This document shows positions 26,362-34,478 of a stretch of 34,478 nucleotides of DNA, piece after piece. The notes under the pieces were generated by a model that worked only from the letters and a program-made list of their open reading frames with translations, was not told the DNA's origin and ran no database searches. The position numbers and the translations under genes were made by a program. Numbering within the stretch: the stretch's first letter is position 1; each line of letters opens with the position of its first letter. The stretch comes from Flavobacteriales bacterium (GTDB lineage: Bacteria > Bacteroidota > Bacteroidia > Flavobacteriales > BACL11), in assembly GCA_018652335.1 (NCBI GenBank), contig JABICI010000115.1:1-34478 (forward strand). The letters are read 5' to 3'.

Positions 26362-26556
26362 TTATTTTGAAATGTTTCTTCTTGAAAGCTCAGTCATAAT
26401 TCTTGCTACTGTTTTTCTCGCAAATTTAATTTGCATTGGATTCTCTAATGGAGAAACTGCATGACTCATTTTCATTTTAACTAACCTATCTCTTTCAGAT
26501 TGTAAAAGATCGTTTAGTTCCCCAATTGGCATATCTGTTAATATTTGTGCTTTCAT
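26362..26556 (-). CDS. rpmC: 50S ribosomal protein L29
   Basis: A 64-aa two-helix protein beside the exit tunnel that forms part of the docking area for trigger factor and SRP. It begins MKAQILTDMPIGELNDLLQS and has the conserved second helix NPMQIKFARKTVARIMTELS, with the IKFARKTVARI motif. Normal length. It is 4 bases after rplP and 3 before rpsQ. Confidence 0.98.
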   Translation of the reverse strand: MKAQILTDMPIGELNDLLQSERDRLVKMKMSHAVSPLENPMQIKFARKTVARIMTELSRRNISK

Positions 26557-26560
26557 TTAA

Positions 26561-26983
26561 TTAATTATTTCGTAAATCTCTTCTAATTACAAATTTCGTT
26601 TTAATAGGTAATTTTTGAGCAGCTAATCTTAGTGCTTCCTTCGCTGTATCTATATCAACTCCATCACATTCAAATATAATTCTTCCAGGACTGATTCTTG
26701 CTACCCAAGCCTCAACACTACCTTTACCCTTACCCATACGAACTTCTGCAGGTTTTTTAGTGATAGGTTTATCAGGGAAGACTCTAATCCAAACCTGACC
26801 TTGTCTCTTCATGTAACGTGTAACTGCAATACGAGCTGATTCAATTTGACGAGCTGTCATCCAACATTCTTCAAGAGCTTTAATACCAAAAGATCCAAAG
26901 GACAATTGATGACCTCTCTGAGCATCGCCTTTCATCTTGCCCTTTTGCATCTTTCTGAATTTAGTTTTCTTTGGCTGTAACAT
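26561..26983 (-). CDS. rplP: 50S ribosomal protein L16
   Basis: A 140-aa protein close to the A site and peptidyl-transferase region, organising 23S helices for tRNA accommodation. It begins [20 protein letters not shown] and has [20 protein letters not shown] (29-48), [24 protein letters not shown] with the conserved arginines, and [12 protein letters not shown]. Complete. The 25 bases separating it from rpsC form the largest gap inside the 33-gene cluster. Confidence 0.98.
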   Translation of the reverse strand: MLQPKKTKFRKMQKGKMKGDAQRGHQLSFGSFGIKALEECWMTARQIESARIAVTRYMKRQGQVWIRVFPDKPITKKPAEVRMGKGKGSVEAWVARISPGRIIFECDGVDIDTAKEALRLAAQKLPIKTKFVIRRDLRNN

Positions 26984-27008
26984 TTCTTAGTTCTTTTCTA
27001 AATTAAAA

Positions 27009-27713
27009 TTATCTTCTTCTGTTCTTATTATCATTTCTAGAGCCATCTTTCTTCTTAGACGATTTAAAGTGTAACATTAAGTCGCGCTTACCATAAACTT
27101 CACCTCTGCATATCCAAACCTTAATACCTATTAAACCATATTGAGTTAAAGCCTCTGAAAGTGCATAATCAATATCTGCTCTAAAAGTATGTAATGGAGT
27201 TCTACCTTCCTTCATCATTTCTGATCTTGCCATTTCCGCACCATTTAATCTTCCAGAAATCTGAACCTTGATACCTTCGGCTCCCATTCTAATAGATGAC
27301 GCAATAGCCATCTTTGTAGCACGTTTATACGAAACTCTTCCTTCAATTTGTCTTGCAATACTATCAGCAACTAATGTAGCTTCAAGCTCTGGTCTTTTAA
27401 CTTCAAAAATATTTATTTGAATATCTTTATCTGTAATCTTTTTAACTTCTTCTTTTAATGTTTCAACCTCTTGACCTCCTTTACCTATAATAATCCCTGG
27501 TCTAGAAGTATGAATTGTTAGTGTTACTAATCTTAATGTTCTTTCAATAGCAATTTTTGAAACACTAGCTTTTGACAATCTTGCCATAAGATACTTTCTT
27601 ATTTTAGCATCTTCAGCTAATTTATCTCCAAAATCATTACCACCGTACCAGTTTGATTCCCATCCTCTGATAATACCTAATCTATTCCCTATTGGGTTTG
27701 CCTTTTGTCCCAT
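27009..27713 (-). CDS. rpsC: 30S ribosomal protein S3
   Basis: A 234-aa head protein at the mRNA entry site. N-terminal KH type II domain: about 20-110, with the GxxG loop in [15 protein letters not shown] (72-86). C-terminal domain: about 120-210, with [17 protein letters not shown] and [17 protein letters not shown] basic, Lys/Asp/Arg-rich tail follows ([14 protein letters not shown]). Complete. It starts one base after rplV, giving a TAA-n-ATG junction. Confidence 0.98.
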   Translation of the reverse strand: MGQKANPIGNRLGIIRGWESNWYGGNDFGDKLAEDAKIRKYLMARLSKASVSKIAIERTLRLVTLTIHTSRPGIIIGKGGQEVETLKEEVKKITDKDIQINIFEVKRPELEATLVADSIARQIEGRVSYKRATKMAIASSIRMGAEGIKVQISGRLNGAEMARSEMMKEGRTPLHTFRADIDYALSEALTQYGLIGIKVWICRGEVYGKRDLMLHFKSSKKKDGSRNDNKNRRR

Positions 27714-27714
27714 A

Positions 27715-28128
27715 TTATTGTTTTACTTCTGATGTTATTCGACTATCAACCACTAAAGTAACATGATTTGATCTCTTTCTAATTCTGTGTGCGCGACCTT
27801 GAGGAGCTGGCTGAACTCTTTTGAGCATTCTTCCACCATCAACTTTAACCTCTGAAATATATAAATTACTCTCGTCCATTCTTTTACCCTCATTTTTAGC
27901 TTCCCAATTAGCGAGTGCAGATAATAATAACTTCTCCATTCTCGATGAAGCTTCTTTAGGATTTAACTTAAGTTCAGCTAAAGCTCTATCAGCGTTCATA
28001 CCTCTAATAAGATCAGCTATTAACCTCATCTTTCTAGGTGAAGTAGGACAATTATTCAATTTAGCAAAAGCGACATTCTTTCTCGCTTCCTTCATTGCAT
28101 CTGCTTTTATTCTTTTTCTTGCACCCAT
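27715..28128 (-). CDS. rplV: 50S ribosomal protein L22
   Basis: A 137-aa protein contacting all 23S domains, whose beta-hairpin lines the exit tunnel near the macrolide site. Core motifs: [20 protein letters not shown] (27-46), [16 protein letters not shown], and the hairpin and tip [20 protein letters not shown] (95-114). No deletion or duplication of the hairpin tip of the kind that gives macrolide resistance is obvious. A short N-terminal basic extension ([17 protein letters not shown]) is as in other Bacteroidetes. It is 4 bases after rpsS. Confidence 0.98.
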   Translation of the reverse strand: MGARKRIKADAMKEARKNVAFAKLNNCPTSPRKMRLIADLIRGMNADRALAELKLNPKEASSRMEKLLLSALANWEAKNEGKRMDESNLYISEVKVDGGRMLKRVQPAPQGRAHRIRKRSNHVTLVVDSRITSEVKQ

Positions 28129-28132
28129 TTAA

Positions 28133-28402
28133 TTATTTTTTTCTGTTATTTCCATGACCTCTGAAAGTTCGTGTTGGTGAAAACTCTCCTAATTTATGAC
28201 CAACCATATTATCGGTAACAAAAACAGGAATAAACTGTTTTCCATTATGAACAGCAAATGTTTTTCCAACAAATTCTGGAGATATCATTGATGCTCTTGA
28301 CCAAGTTTTAATTAATGAATTCTTTCCTGATTCATTCATAGCATCCACTTTTCTCTGCAACTTATAGTGAATAAAAGGTCCTTTTTTTAATGATCTAGCC
28401 AT
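28133..28402 (-). CDS. rpsS: 30S ribosomal protein S19
   Basis: An 89-aa head protein that forms a complex with S13 and bridges to the large subunit. It starts [20 protein letters not shown], has the [20 protein letters not shown] segment, and ends [20 protein letters not shown], with the conserved GEF.PTR.FRGH motif. Normal length. It is 3 bases after rplB and 4 before rplV. Confidence 0.98.
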   Translation of the reverse strand: MARSLKKGPFIHYKLQRKVDAMNESGKNSLIKTWSRASMISPEFVGKTFAVHNGKQFIPVFVTDNMVGHKLGEFSPTRTFRGHGNNRKK

Positions 28403-28405
28403 ATC

Positions 28406-29233
28406 TTATTTCTTTTTTCTTCTTTCAATTATATACATACTTGAAGCCTTCTTTTTGTCTCTTGTCTTGTATCCCTTAGCAGGTACACCATTTTTATTTC
28501 TTGGATGCCCTCCAGAAGATTTAGCTTCACCTCCTCCCATAGGATGATCAACTGGATTCTTAACTGTAGCTCTTACGTTAGGTCGTCTACCCATCCATCT
28601 TCTTCTTCCAGCTTTTCCATGAACCTCTAACTGATGTTGATGATTAGAAACTGATCCAATCGTCGCAAGACAAGTCATTAGTATTTTTCTGATTTCTCCA
28701 GAAGACAACTTAATTACAGCATATTTACCATCTTTTGCCATTAGCTGAGCAGATGAACCAGCACTCCTTACAAGTATAGCACCTTGTCCAGGTTTTAACT
28801 CAATATTGTGTATAACGGTTCCTAAAGGAAGACTAGACAATGGAAGGCAATTACCAACTTTGATAGGAGCATTCTTATCTGAAACAACCTCCGTACCAAC
28901 TTCTAAACCTGTAGGAGCTATCATATATCTTTTTTCACCATCAACATAATGCAGTAAAGCAATATTAGCAGTTCTGTTAGGATCATATTCTATAGTAGCA
29001 ACCTTCGCAGGTATACTAAATTTATCTCTTTTAAAATCAATAATTCTATACCTTTGCTTATGACCACCACCAATATTCTCAATAGTCATTTTACCAGTGT
29101 CATTTCTACCACCTGATTTCTTCTTTTTAAGAAGTAAACTTTTTTCTGGTTTTGATGTAGTTATATCATCAAAAGTAAGAGCAACCTTATGTCGCTGTCC
29201 TGGTGTTATTGGTCTAAACTTTTTTAATGCCAT
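28406..29233 (-). CDS. rplB: 50S ribosomal protein L2
   Basis: A 275-aa, highly conserved protein needed for subunit joining and peptidyl-transferase activity. Basic N-terminus: [22 protein letters not shown] domain: about 60-125 ([20 protein letters not shown]). SH3-like domain: about 128-200 ([20 protein letters not shown]). The C-terminal loop carries the signature [20 protein letters not shown] (226-245), including the invariant histidine reaching the catalytic centre. Complete. It lies between rplW and rpsS. Confidence 0.98.
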   Translation of the reverse strand: MALKKFRPITPGQRHKVALTFDDITTSKPEKSLLLKKKKSGGRNDTGKMTIENIGGGHKQRYRIIDFKRDKFSIPAKVATIEYDPNRTANIALLHYVDGEKRYMIAPTGLEVGTEVVSDKNAPIKVGNCLPLSSLPLGTVIHNIELKPGQGAILVRSAGSSAQLMAKDGKYAVIKLSSGEIRKILMTCLATIGSVSNHQHQLEVHGKAGRRRWMGRRPNVRATVKNPVDHPMGGGEAKSSGGHPRNKNGVPAKGYKTRDKKKASSMYIIERRKKK

Positions 29234-29243
29234 TTTCTTCTAA

Positions 29244-29534
29244 TTAAATATTACTATAAAAATCAATAGAATCTCCTTCAGCTAAAGTTACTATAGCTTT
29301 TTTATATGTTGAAGTCTTACCAACAATCATTCCAGATTTGGTACCCCGAACTCTTTTCTTACCAATACAAACCATAGTTCTTACCGAATCTACAGTAACG
29401 TCATACATATCAGCTACAGCTTTTTTGATTTCAATTTTATTTACCTTTCTATCAACAACAAAAGCATAGCGATTATATTTCTCGCTTTGATCTGTCATTT
29501 TCTCAGTAATTATCGGTTTCTTTATAATGCTCAT
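29244..29534 (-). CDS. rplW: 50S ribosomal protein L23
   Basis: A 96-aa exit-tunnel protein, the main docking site for trigger factor and SRP. It begins SIIKKPIITEKMTDQSEKYN, with the conserved RYAFVVDRKVNKIEIKKAV stretch. A loop (VCIGKKRVRGTKSGMIVGK) extends into the tunnel wall. Normal length. It is 10 bases after rplD and 10 before rplB. Confidence 0.97.
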   Translation of the reverse strand: MSIIKKPIITEKMTDQSEKYNRYAFVVDRKVNKIEIKKAVADMYDVTVDSVRTMVCIGKKRVRGTKSGMIVGKTSTYKKAIVTLAEGDSIDFYSNI

Positions 29535-29544
29535 TGGTTTAAAA

Positions 29545-30168
29545 TTAAAAATTCTTTACTATTTCGTTAATAGATGACTCCATTAACATTAATTTATTAG
29601 CATTCATAACATCATAAGTATTTAGTTCTGAAGCTAATACAACCCTAGCCCTTTTAAGATTTCGGGAAGACAAAAATATATTTTTATTTGACTCAGCAAG
29701 CACTAATACAGTTTTATTATCAAGTAAATCAAAATTTGATAGAAAATCAACATACTGACTTGTACTAACTTGCTTAAAATTAAAGTCTTCCAAAACAATG
29801 ATGTTCTTAGTTTTAGCTTTGTGAGTTAGTGCAGATTTTCTAGCAATCCTCTTTACTTTCTTATTAACCTTAAAGGCATAATTTCTAGGTTCTGGACCAA
29901 AAACTCTACCACCACCTCTAAATAATGGGTTTTTAATATCACCAACTCTTGCCGCACCGCTTCCTTTTTGTTTTCTAAGTTTTCTTCTACTTCCTTTTAC
30001 TTCAGATCTTCCTTTAGTTTTATGTGTACCAGATCTCTGAGCTGCTAGATATTGTTTGACATCTAAGTATATAGCATGATCATTTGGCTCAACACCAAAA
30101 ACATCTTTCGATAAATCTACTTTTTTTGTAGTTTCTTTTCCTTTAATATTATGTATTGCTAATTTCAT
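29545..30168 (-). CDS. rplD: 50S ribosomal protein L4
   Basis: A 207-aa protein with a globular domain on the surface and a long loop that lines the exit tunnel opposite L22. The loop is conserved: GSRRKLRKQKGSGAARVGD then NPLFRGGGRVFGPEPRNYAF. The globular C-terminal half has IIVLEDFNFKQVST and KTVLVLAESN. In E. coli L4 represses the S10 operon through a leader; here no leader space exists before rpsJ. The ATG shares one base with the rplC stop (TAATG). Confidence 0.97.
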   Translation of the reverse strand: MKLAIHNIKGKETTKKVDLSKDVFGVEPNDHAIYLDVKQYLAAQRSGTHKTKGRSEVKGSRRKLRKQKGSGAARVGDIKNPLFRGGGRVFGPEPRNYAFKVNKKVKRIARKSALTHKAKTKNIIVLEDFNFKQVSTSQYVDFLSNFDLLDNKTVLVLAESNKNIFLSSRNLKRARVVLASELNTYDVMNANKLMLMESSINEIVKNF

Positions 30169-30785
30169 TATTTTTCAATTGTTATATATGAATTTTTAGC
30201 TCCAGGAACAGCTCCCTTAACTACTACCATATTTTTTTCAACTAATACCTTTACGACTTGTAGGTTATCAACCTTAACCCTTGCATTTCCAGTTTGCCCT
30301 GCCATTCGCATTCCTTTAAATACTCTTGCAGGATATGAAGCCGCACCAATAGAACCAGGCGCTCTCAATCTGTTGTGCTGCCCGTGAGTAGCATCTCCCA
30401 CTCCTCTAAAATTATGACGCTTTACTACCCCCTGAAAACCTTTACCTTTTGAAGTTCCAGAGATTGAAACAAAGTCACCTTCCTGAAATAAATCAGCATT
30501 ATAAGTTACACCCAATAAAGCTTCATCAAAATCAGAACCAAATTCTACAAGTTTTTTTAAAGGTGAAGATTTAGCATTCTTAAAATGACCTAACGCTGCC
30601 TTACCAACTCTACTTTCTTTCTTATCATCATAACCAAGCTGTACAGCATTGTAGCCATCAATTTCTTCAGTTTTGATTTGAGTTACCATACAAGGACCAA
30701 CTTCTAAAATTGTACATGGAATATTTTTCCCCTCTTCTGAGAAGATAGAGGTCATTCCTATTTTTTTACCAATTAAACCGGGCAT
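30168..30785 (-). CDS. rplC: 50S ribosomal protein L3
   Basis: A 205-aa early-assembly protein with a loop reaching the peptidyl-transferase centre. It starts [20 protein letters not shown], has [20 protein letters not shown] (109-128) and the central extension [20 protein letters not shown], and ends [17 protein letters not shown], all standard for L3. It is 12 bases after rpsJ and overlaps rplD by one base. Confidence 0.98.
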   Translation of the reverse strand: MPGLIGKKIGMTSIFSEEGKNIPCTILEVGPCMVTQIKTEEIDGYNAVQLGYDDKKESRVGKAALGHFKNAKSSPLKKLVEFGSDFDEALLGVTYNADLFQEGDFVSISGTSKGKGFQGVVKRHNFRGVGDATHGQHNRLRAPGSIGAASYPARVFKGMRMAGQTGNARVKVDNLQVVKVLVEKNMVVVKGAVPGAKNSYITIEK

Positions 30786-30797
30786 TTTTATTTTTTT

Positions 30798-31106
30798 TTA
30801 AATTACTTTAATTTCTACATGAACTCCACTCGGCAATTCTAACTTCATCAATGCATCAATAGTCTTTGATGACGAGCTAAAAATATCCATCAATCTTTTA
30901 TGATTAGTTAGCTGAAATTGCTCTCTAGCTTTTTTATTAACGTGAGGAGATCTTAACACAGTAAATATTCTTTTGTGAGTAGGTAATGGGATTGGCCCAC
31001 TAATAATTGCTCCAGAATTTTTTACAGTCTTAACTATTTTCTCTGCAGATTGATCTACTAATGTATGATCAAATGATTTTAATTTTATTCTAACTCTTTG
31101 TGCCAT
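30798..31106 (-). CDS. rpsJ: 30S ribosomal protein S10
   Basis: A 102-aa head protein that also acts with NusB in transcription antitermination in bacteria. It begins [20 protein letters not shown] and has the signature [20 protein letters not shown] (34-53) followed by [12 protein letters not shown]; the C-terminal strand is [12 protein letters not shown]. It follows fusA by only 14 bases, joining the str and S10 gene groups without a separate leader. Confidence 0.98.
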   Translation of the reverse strand: MAQRVRIKLKSFDHTLVDQSAEKIVKTVKNSGAIISGPIPLPTHKRIFTVLRSPHVNKKAREQFQLTNHKRLMDIFSSSSKTIDALMKLELPSGVHVEIKVI

Positions 31107-31120
31107 TTTAACTGTATTAA

Positions 31121-33220
31121 TTATTCTCCTTTAACTTTTTTAATTACTTCATCAGATACATTCCTTGGAGCCTCAACAAAATCAAAAAATTCCATTGTAG
31201 AAGTCGCTCTTCCTGATGTAATTGTTCTTAAGTCAGTGATATATCCAAACATTTCTGATAATGGTACTTTTCCATTTACAACTTTTGCCCCCCCTTTATC
31301 ATCCATACCTTCAACCTGACCTCTTCTTCTATTTAAATCACCAATAACATCACCCATATTTTCTTCAGGGGTAATAACTGTTAACTTCATTATTGGTTCT
31401 AATATTTTAGGCGATGCTTGTTTAGCTGCTGTTTTAAAAGCAATTTGAGCACATATTTCAAAAGACAAGGCATCTGAATCAACATCATGATAAGAACCAT
31501 CATACAATCTAACTTTCAAAGTGTTGATTGGAAAGCCTGCCAAAACCCCATTAGACATGGCCATAGTGAATCCTTTTTCAACAGAAGGAATAAATTCTTT
31601 AGGAATATTACCTCCTTTTATTTCGTTAACAAATTGCAAACCATCTCCTTCAAAATCAGCATCAACTGGTGACAATTCAAATCTAATATCAGCAAATTTA
31701 CCTCTACCACCAGATTGTTTTTTGTAAACCTCCTTGTGATCAACAGCAGTTGTAATTGATTCTTTGTAAGCTACCTGTGGAGCACCTTGATTAACATCAA
31801 CATCAAACTCTCTTCTTAATCTATCGACGATAATATCAAGATGAAGTTCTCCCATTCCAGAAATAATTGTCTGTCCAGAATCTTCATCAGTCTTAACTGT
31901 AAATGTTGGGTCTTCTTCAGCAAGTTTACCTAAAGCCACACCTAGCTTATCAAGATCTTTTTGTGTCTTTGGCTCAACTGCAATGCCAATTACAGGCTCT
32001 GGAAAATCCATTGATTCAAGCACAATAGGTGATTTTAAATCACAAAGCGTATCACCAGTTCTAATATCTTTAAAACCTACCAACGCAGCGATATCTCCAG
32101 CGCCAAGCGCATCAATCTGATTTTGCTTATTAGAATGCATCTGGTATATTCTAGAAATTCTCTCTTTTTTACCTGTTCTTGAATTGTAAACAAACGTTCC
32201 TTGATCAAGAGTTCCAGAATAAGCTCTAGTGAAACACAATCTACCAACATAAGGGTCTGTTGCAATTTTGAAAGCCAATGCAGAAAAGGGAGCATCGAAA
32301 GAAGGCTTTCTACTTTCTTCTTCTTCAGTATCTGGATTCTTACCAATTATTGCTTCAACATCTAAAGGAGAAGGTAAAATTTCCATTACCATATCAAGCA
32401 TAGCCTGAACACCTTTGTTTTTAAAAGCTGATCCACACATCATCGGTACAACTTTTCCAGAAATTGTTGCTGCTCTTAGCGCGTCTAGTATCTCTCTTTC
32501 AGTTAAGGAGTTTTCATCCTCAAAATACTTTTCCATTAAAGTATCGTCAAATTCTGCAACAGCTTCTAAAAGCTGACCCCTATAATCTCTTGCTTCATCA
32601 ATAATATCAACAGGAATTTCTACTTCTTCAAAAGTCATTCCTTGGTCTTCCTCATTCCAAACAATTCCCTTAAAGTTTATTAGATCAACTACACCTTTAA
32701 ATTCATCTTCTGCTCCAATAGGAATTTGTAAAGGAAGTGCATGACTTCCAAGCATCTCTTTAACTTGGGCAGATACTTTTAGAAAATTTGCTCCCTGACG
32801 GTCCATTTTATTAACAAAACCAATTCTTGGAACATTATAATTATTAGCTAACCTCCAATTTGTCTCTGATTGAGGTTCAACACCATCAACAGCACTAAAC
32901 AAAAATACTAATCCATCTAAAACTCTAAGAGATCTATTTACCTCTACAGTAAAGTCAACGTGACCAGGTGTGTCAATTATATTAACATGGTAATTTTTAC
33001 CTCTGTAATCCCATCCTAATGTAGTTGCAGCTGAAGTAATGGTAATACCTCTCTCCTGCTCTTGCTCCATCCAGTCCATTGTTGCTGCTCCATCATGAAC
33101 TTCACCAATCTTATGGTTAACACCTCCATAATATAATATTCTCTCTGTAGTAGTAGTCTTTCCAGCGTCAATATGAGCTGCAATACCAATGTTTCTTGTA
33201 AATTTTAAATCTCTAGCCAT
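31121..33220 (-). CDS. fusA: Elongation factor G
   Basis: A 699-aa translocase GTPase that moves tRNA and mRNA through the ribosome and helps recycling. G domain motifs: AHIDAGKT (15-22), switch [18 protein letters not shown] (83-87), NKMD (137-140). Domain II includes [15 protein letters not shown], domain III follows [19 protein letters not shown], domain IV has GGRGKFADI, and the C-terminal domain V has [15 protein letters not shown]. It is the canonical single-domain-order EF-G placed between rpsG (9 bases) and rpsJ (14 bases). Unlike many str operons, no tuf gene follows. Confidence 0.98.
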   Translation of the reverse strand: MARDLKFTRNIGIAAHIDAGKTTTTERILYYGGVNHKIGEVHDGAATMDWMEQEQERGITITSAATTLGWDYRGKNYHVNIIDTPGHVDFTVEVNRSLRVLDGLVFLFSAVDGVEPQSETNWRLANNYNVPRIGFVNKMDRQGANFLKVSAQVKEMLGSHALPLQIPIGAEDEFKGVVDLINFKGIVWNEEDQGMTFEEVEIPVDIIDEARDYRGQLLEAVAEFDDTLMEKYFEDENSLTEREILDALRAATISGKVVPMMCGSAFKNKGVQAMLDMVMEILPSPLDVEAIIGKNPDTEEEESRKPSFDAPFSALAFKIATDPYVGRLCFTRAYSGTLDQGTFVYNSRTGKKERISRIYQMHSNKQNQIDALGAGDIAALVGFKDIRTGDTLCDLKSPIVLESMDFPEPVIGIAVEPKTQKDLDKLGVALGKLAEEDPTFTVKTDEDSGQTIISGMGELHLDIIVDRLRREFDVDVNQGAPQVAYKESITTAVDHKEVYKKQSGGRGKFADIRFELSPVDADFEGDGLQFVNEIKGGNIPKEFIPSVEKGFTMAMSNGVLAGFPINTLKVRLYDGSYHDVDSDALSFEICAQIAFKTAAKQASPKILEPIMKLTVITPEENMGDVIGDLNRRRGQVEGMDDKGGAKVVNGKVPLSEMFGYITDLRTITSGRATSTMEFFDFVEAPRNVSDEVIKKVKGE

Positions 33221-33229
33221 TTTATTAAA

Positions 33230-33700
33230 TTAAAATCTGAAATGTGAAAAAGCCTTATTTGCTTCAGCCATCCTATGAGTATCTTGTTTTTTCTTGTAAG
33301 CAGCACCCTCTTCTTTATATGCAGCTAAAAGCTCTGCAGTTAGCTTTGCATCCATAGTTTTTTCATTTCTATTTCTTGCTGCTGCAATCATCCATTTCAT
33401 TCCCAAAGAGACTCTTCTATCCTCTCTAACTGGATGGGGTATTTGAAAAGTTGCACCTCCAATTCTTTTGGATCTGACCTCGACATGTGGCATTACGTTT
33501 TCTAATGCTTTCTCAAAAACAACTAAAGCCTCTTCTTCTTCAACCTTAGAAGAAATATTTTCTAATGCTGTATAAAAGACTTTAAATGCAGTTGATTTCT
33601 TACCATCAAACATTAAATTATTTACAAATCTTGTTATAGTTGTATTTCCAAATCTTGGATCTGGCAATAAAATTCTTTTTTTAGCGCTTTTTTTTCTCAT
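33230..33700 (-). CDS. rpsG: 30S ribosomal protein S7
   Basis: A 156-aa primary binder of the 3' major domain of 16S rRNA, at the E-site side of the head. It begins MRKKSAKKRILLPDPRFGNT, followed by NLMFDGKKSTAFKVFYTALE, the conserved VRSKRIGGATFQIPHPVRED (76-95) and MAEANKAFSHFRF at the end. The length is standard. It is 11 bases after rpsL and 9 before fusA. Confidence 0.98.
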   Translation of the reverse strand: MRKKSAKKRILLPDPRFGNTTITRFVNNLMFDGKKSTAFKVFYTALENISSKVEEEEALVVFEKALENVMPHVEVRSKRIGGATFQIPHPVREDRRVSLGMKWMIAAARNRNEKTMDAKLTAELLAAYKEEGAAYKKKQDTHRMAEANKAFSHFRF

Positions 33701-33711
33701 TTCTTATATAA

Positions 33712-34089
33712 TTACTTCTTCTTAGGTCTTTTAACCCCATATTTAGATCTTCTTTGAGTTCTATCACTAACACCAGAAGTATCTAAAGCACCTCTAACAA
33801 TATGATAACGAACTCCCGGTAAATCTTTTACTCTTCCACCTCTAACTAATACAACAGAATATTCTTGTAAATTATGTCCTTCTCCTCCAATATATGCATT
33901 TACTTCGTTCCCATTAGTTAATCTCACTCTGGCAACTTTTCTTAAAGCAGAATTTGGTTTTTTAGGAGTAGTTGTATAAACTCTTGTGCATACCCCTCTT
34001 CTTTGAGGACAGCTTTTTAAAGCTAAGGATTTACTCTTTTTTACTATAGATGTTCTTCCTTTTCTTACTAGTTGTTGTATTGTTGGCAT
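33712..34089 (-). CDS. rpsL: 30S ribosomal protein S12
   Basis: A 125-aa decoding-centre protein, first gene of the str-S10-spc-alpha cluster. It begins [20 protein letters not shown]. The conserved loops [19 protein letters not shown] and [13 protein letters not shown] are unchanged. Both lysines whose replacement gives streptomycin resistance (Lys43 and Lys88, counting Met1) and the adjacent aspartate modified by RimO in E. coli are present, so the sequence predicts the sensitive wild type. The ATG at 34089 is preceded by GAAGAAATAAT, with no Shine-Dalgarno core. Confidence 0.98.
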   Translation of the reverse strand: MPTIQQLVRKGRTSIVKKSKSLALKSCPQRRGVCTRVYTTTPKKPNSALRKVARVRLTNGNEVNAYIGGEGHNLQEYSVVLVRGGRVKDLPGVRYHIVRGALDTSGVSDRTQRRSKYGVKRPKKK

Positions 34090-34114
34090 ATTATTTCTTC
34101 ACTTAAATGGGCGG

Positions 34115-34122
34115 CAAATTTA
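34115..34122 (-). promoter_or_regulatory. rpsL: Candidate -7 promoter element TAAATTTG for the ribosomal cluster
   Basis: On the - strand TAAATTTG, followed by CCGCCC, fits the Bacteroidetes -7 consensus TAnnTTTG. It lies 25 bases before the rpsL ATG, giving a very short leader. A second match, TATATTTG, lies at 34168-34175 and would give a leader of about 70 bases. Neither has a clear TTG -33 element at 17-23 bases. The promoter must lie in the 147 bases between rpsL and the terminator at 34237. Confidence 0.5.
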
Positions 34123-34167
34123 GTAATTTATTCTACAAAATAAAAAAATGATGGCGTTTTTTTTATG

Positions 34168-34175
34168 CAAATATA
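34168..34175 (-). promoter_or_regulatory. rpsL: Alternative -7 element TATATTTG for the ribosomal cluster
   Basis: A second exact TAnnTTTG match on the - strand, 78 bases before the rpsL start. It could be a tandem promoter with the element nearer the gene, or a chance match in AT-rich DNA. Confidence 0.35.
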
Positions 34176-34236
34176 TTCTTAAGTGTAGAATTCTCTTGTT
34201 TCTATATAAACTAATGATTTTCAAATGAAAATATAA

Positions 34237-34265
34237 AATGGGTGCTAAATATTTTAGCACCCATT
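34237..34265 (-). terminator. Strong intrinsic terminator after the T9SS type A gene
   Basis: A perfect 13-bp stem, AATGGGTGCTAAA with TTTAGCACCCATT, and a 3-base loop (TAT), much richer in G+C than its surroundings. On the - strand it is followed by TTTTATATTTTC, a U-rich tail, 31 bases after the stop codon of the gene entering from the right. It insulates the ribosomal promoter region from upstream transcription. Confidence 0.85.
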
Positions 34266-34295
34266 AATAATTTTTTAAATACTATTTAAAGTATA

Positions 34296-34478
34296 TTACT
34301 TAATAATTATTTTAGTATTCGTTTTTGTGCTTCCTATTTCAACTTCTAAAAAGTAAACACCGCTAGCCTTTGTAGCTCGCTTAATAATATATCTATCTGT
34401 ATCGTTAATCTCGTATTTTTCAATCCCCTTTCCGTAAATATCAACAACTGTAATTTTCGCATCTTCTACAACTCTACC
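34296..34478 (-). CDS. C-terminal end of a T9SS type A sorting-domain protein (5' truncated by window edge)
   Basis: On the - strand the frame is open from the right edge and ends at a TAA at 34296-34298, giving the last 60 residues of a larger protein. The sequence fits the type A (Por) secretion C-terminal domain: KITVVDIYGKGIEKYEI, a short IIKRATKASGVYFLEVEIG segment with the conserved G-V-Y-F/L pattern, and a final TKIIIK strand. Such domains are cleaved after export through T9SS to the cell surface. The catalytic or binding part of the protein lies outside the window. A strong terminator follows. Confidence 0.85.
   Translation of the reverse strand, partial: GRVVEDAKITVVDIYGKGIEKYEINDTDRYIIKRATKASGVYFLEVEIGSTKTNTKIIIK

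Noticed and set aside
31098-32346. Extra frames within fusA on both strands
   Set aside because: fusA is complete with all EF-G motifs in one frame; the others are shadows.
34137-34160. A/T homopolymer tracts upstream of rpsL as a small RNA gene or repeat
   Set aside because: Only short A and T runs are present, with no structure or repetition beyond base composition.
1-34478. Search for tRNA, rRNA, CRISPR repeats, insertion sequences, integrases, toxin-antitoxin or defence genes
   Set aside because: None was recognised by eye; the window is almost fully occupied by core genes, and gaps are too short for most such elements.

Overview
The window is AT-rich chromosomal DNA from a member of the Bacteroidetes (Bacteroidota), most likely a Flavobacteriia-like lineage with a compact genome. 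Four things point there. (1) Both edges carry the C-terminal sorting domains of type IX secretion (T9SS) cargo, type B on the left and type A on the right. (2) Characteristic family members are present: a DUF4293 membrane protein beside rho, a Rho factor with a long low-complexity insert, and an exported protein that databases usually call 'asparagine synthetase B'. (3) The str operon lacks tuf. (4) Starts lack Shine-Dalgarno sequences and are preceded by A/T-rich DNA, and TAnnTTTG-like -7 elements occur where promoters are expected.

Left part (1-11055), mostly + strand, is housekeeping in short units: the end of a T9SS type B cargo gene coupled to a YfcE-like phosphoesterase; DUF4293 (-) divergent from rho (+); ispE (-); a tightly packed accA-dnaB-exported protein unit (+); a long-chain acyl-CoA ligase (-) divergent from a MarR regulator (+); and an RhlE-type DEAD-box helicase (+). 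Convergent genes meet with 3' ends that overlap by a few bases or lie about 20 bases apart.

Right part (11056-34089) is entirely on the - strand. Read in the direction of transcription it is one uninterrupted ribosomal cluster, str-S10-spc-alpha: rpsL, rpsG, fusA, then rpsJ through secY, map, infA, rpmJ, then rpsM, rpsK, rpsD, rpoA, rplQ. These 33 genes have no intergenic gap above 25 bases. An intrinsic terminator-like hairpin follows rplQ, and just beyond it lies a metabolic cluster carA-eno-gltA-ubiD. Two ribosomal genes short enough to be missed, rpmJ (38 aa) and rpmD (58 aa), are present and intact. Upstream of rpsL there is a plausible promoter region, a strong hairpin terminator, and the 3' end of a T9SS type A cargo gene entering from the right edge.

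I see no mobile element, CRISPR array, tRNA, rRNA, prophage or defence locus, and nothing that amounts to an undescribed multi-gene system. No stretch above 300 bases lacks a gene. The items most worth a second look are the exported 'AsnB-named' protein, which has a possible nucleophile-elbow cysteine but no asparagine synthetase domain; the terminator hairpin placed almost against the carA start; paired inverted repeats between the acyl-CoA ligase and its MarR neighbour; the long tailed L17; and the start/stop coupling style of this genome.
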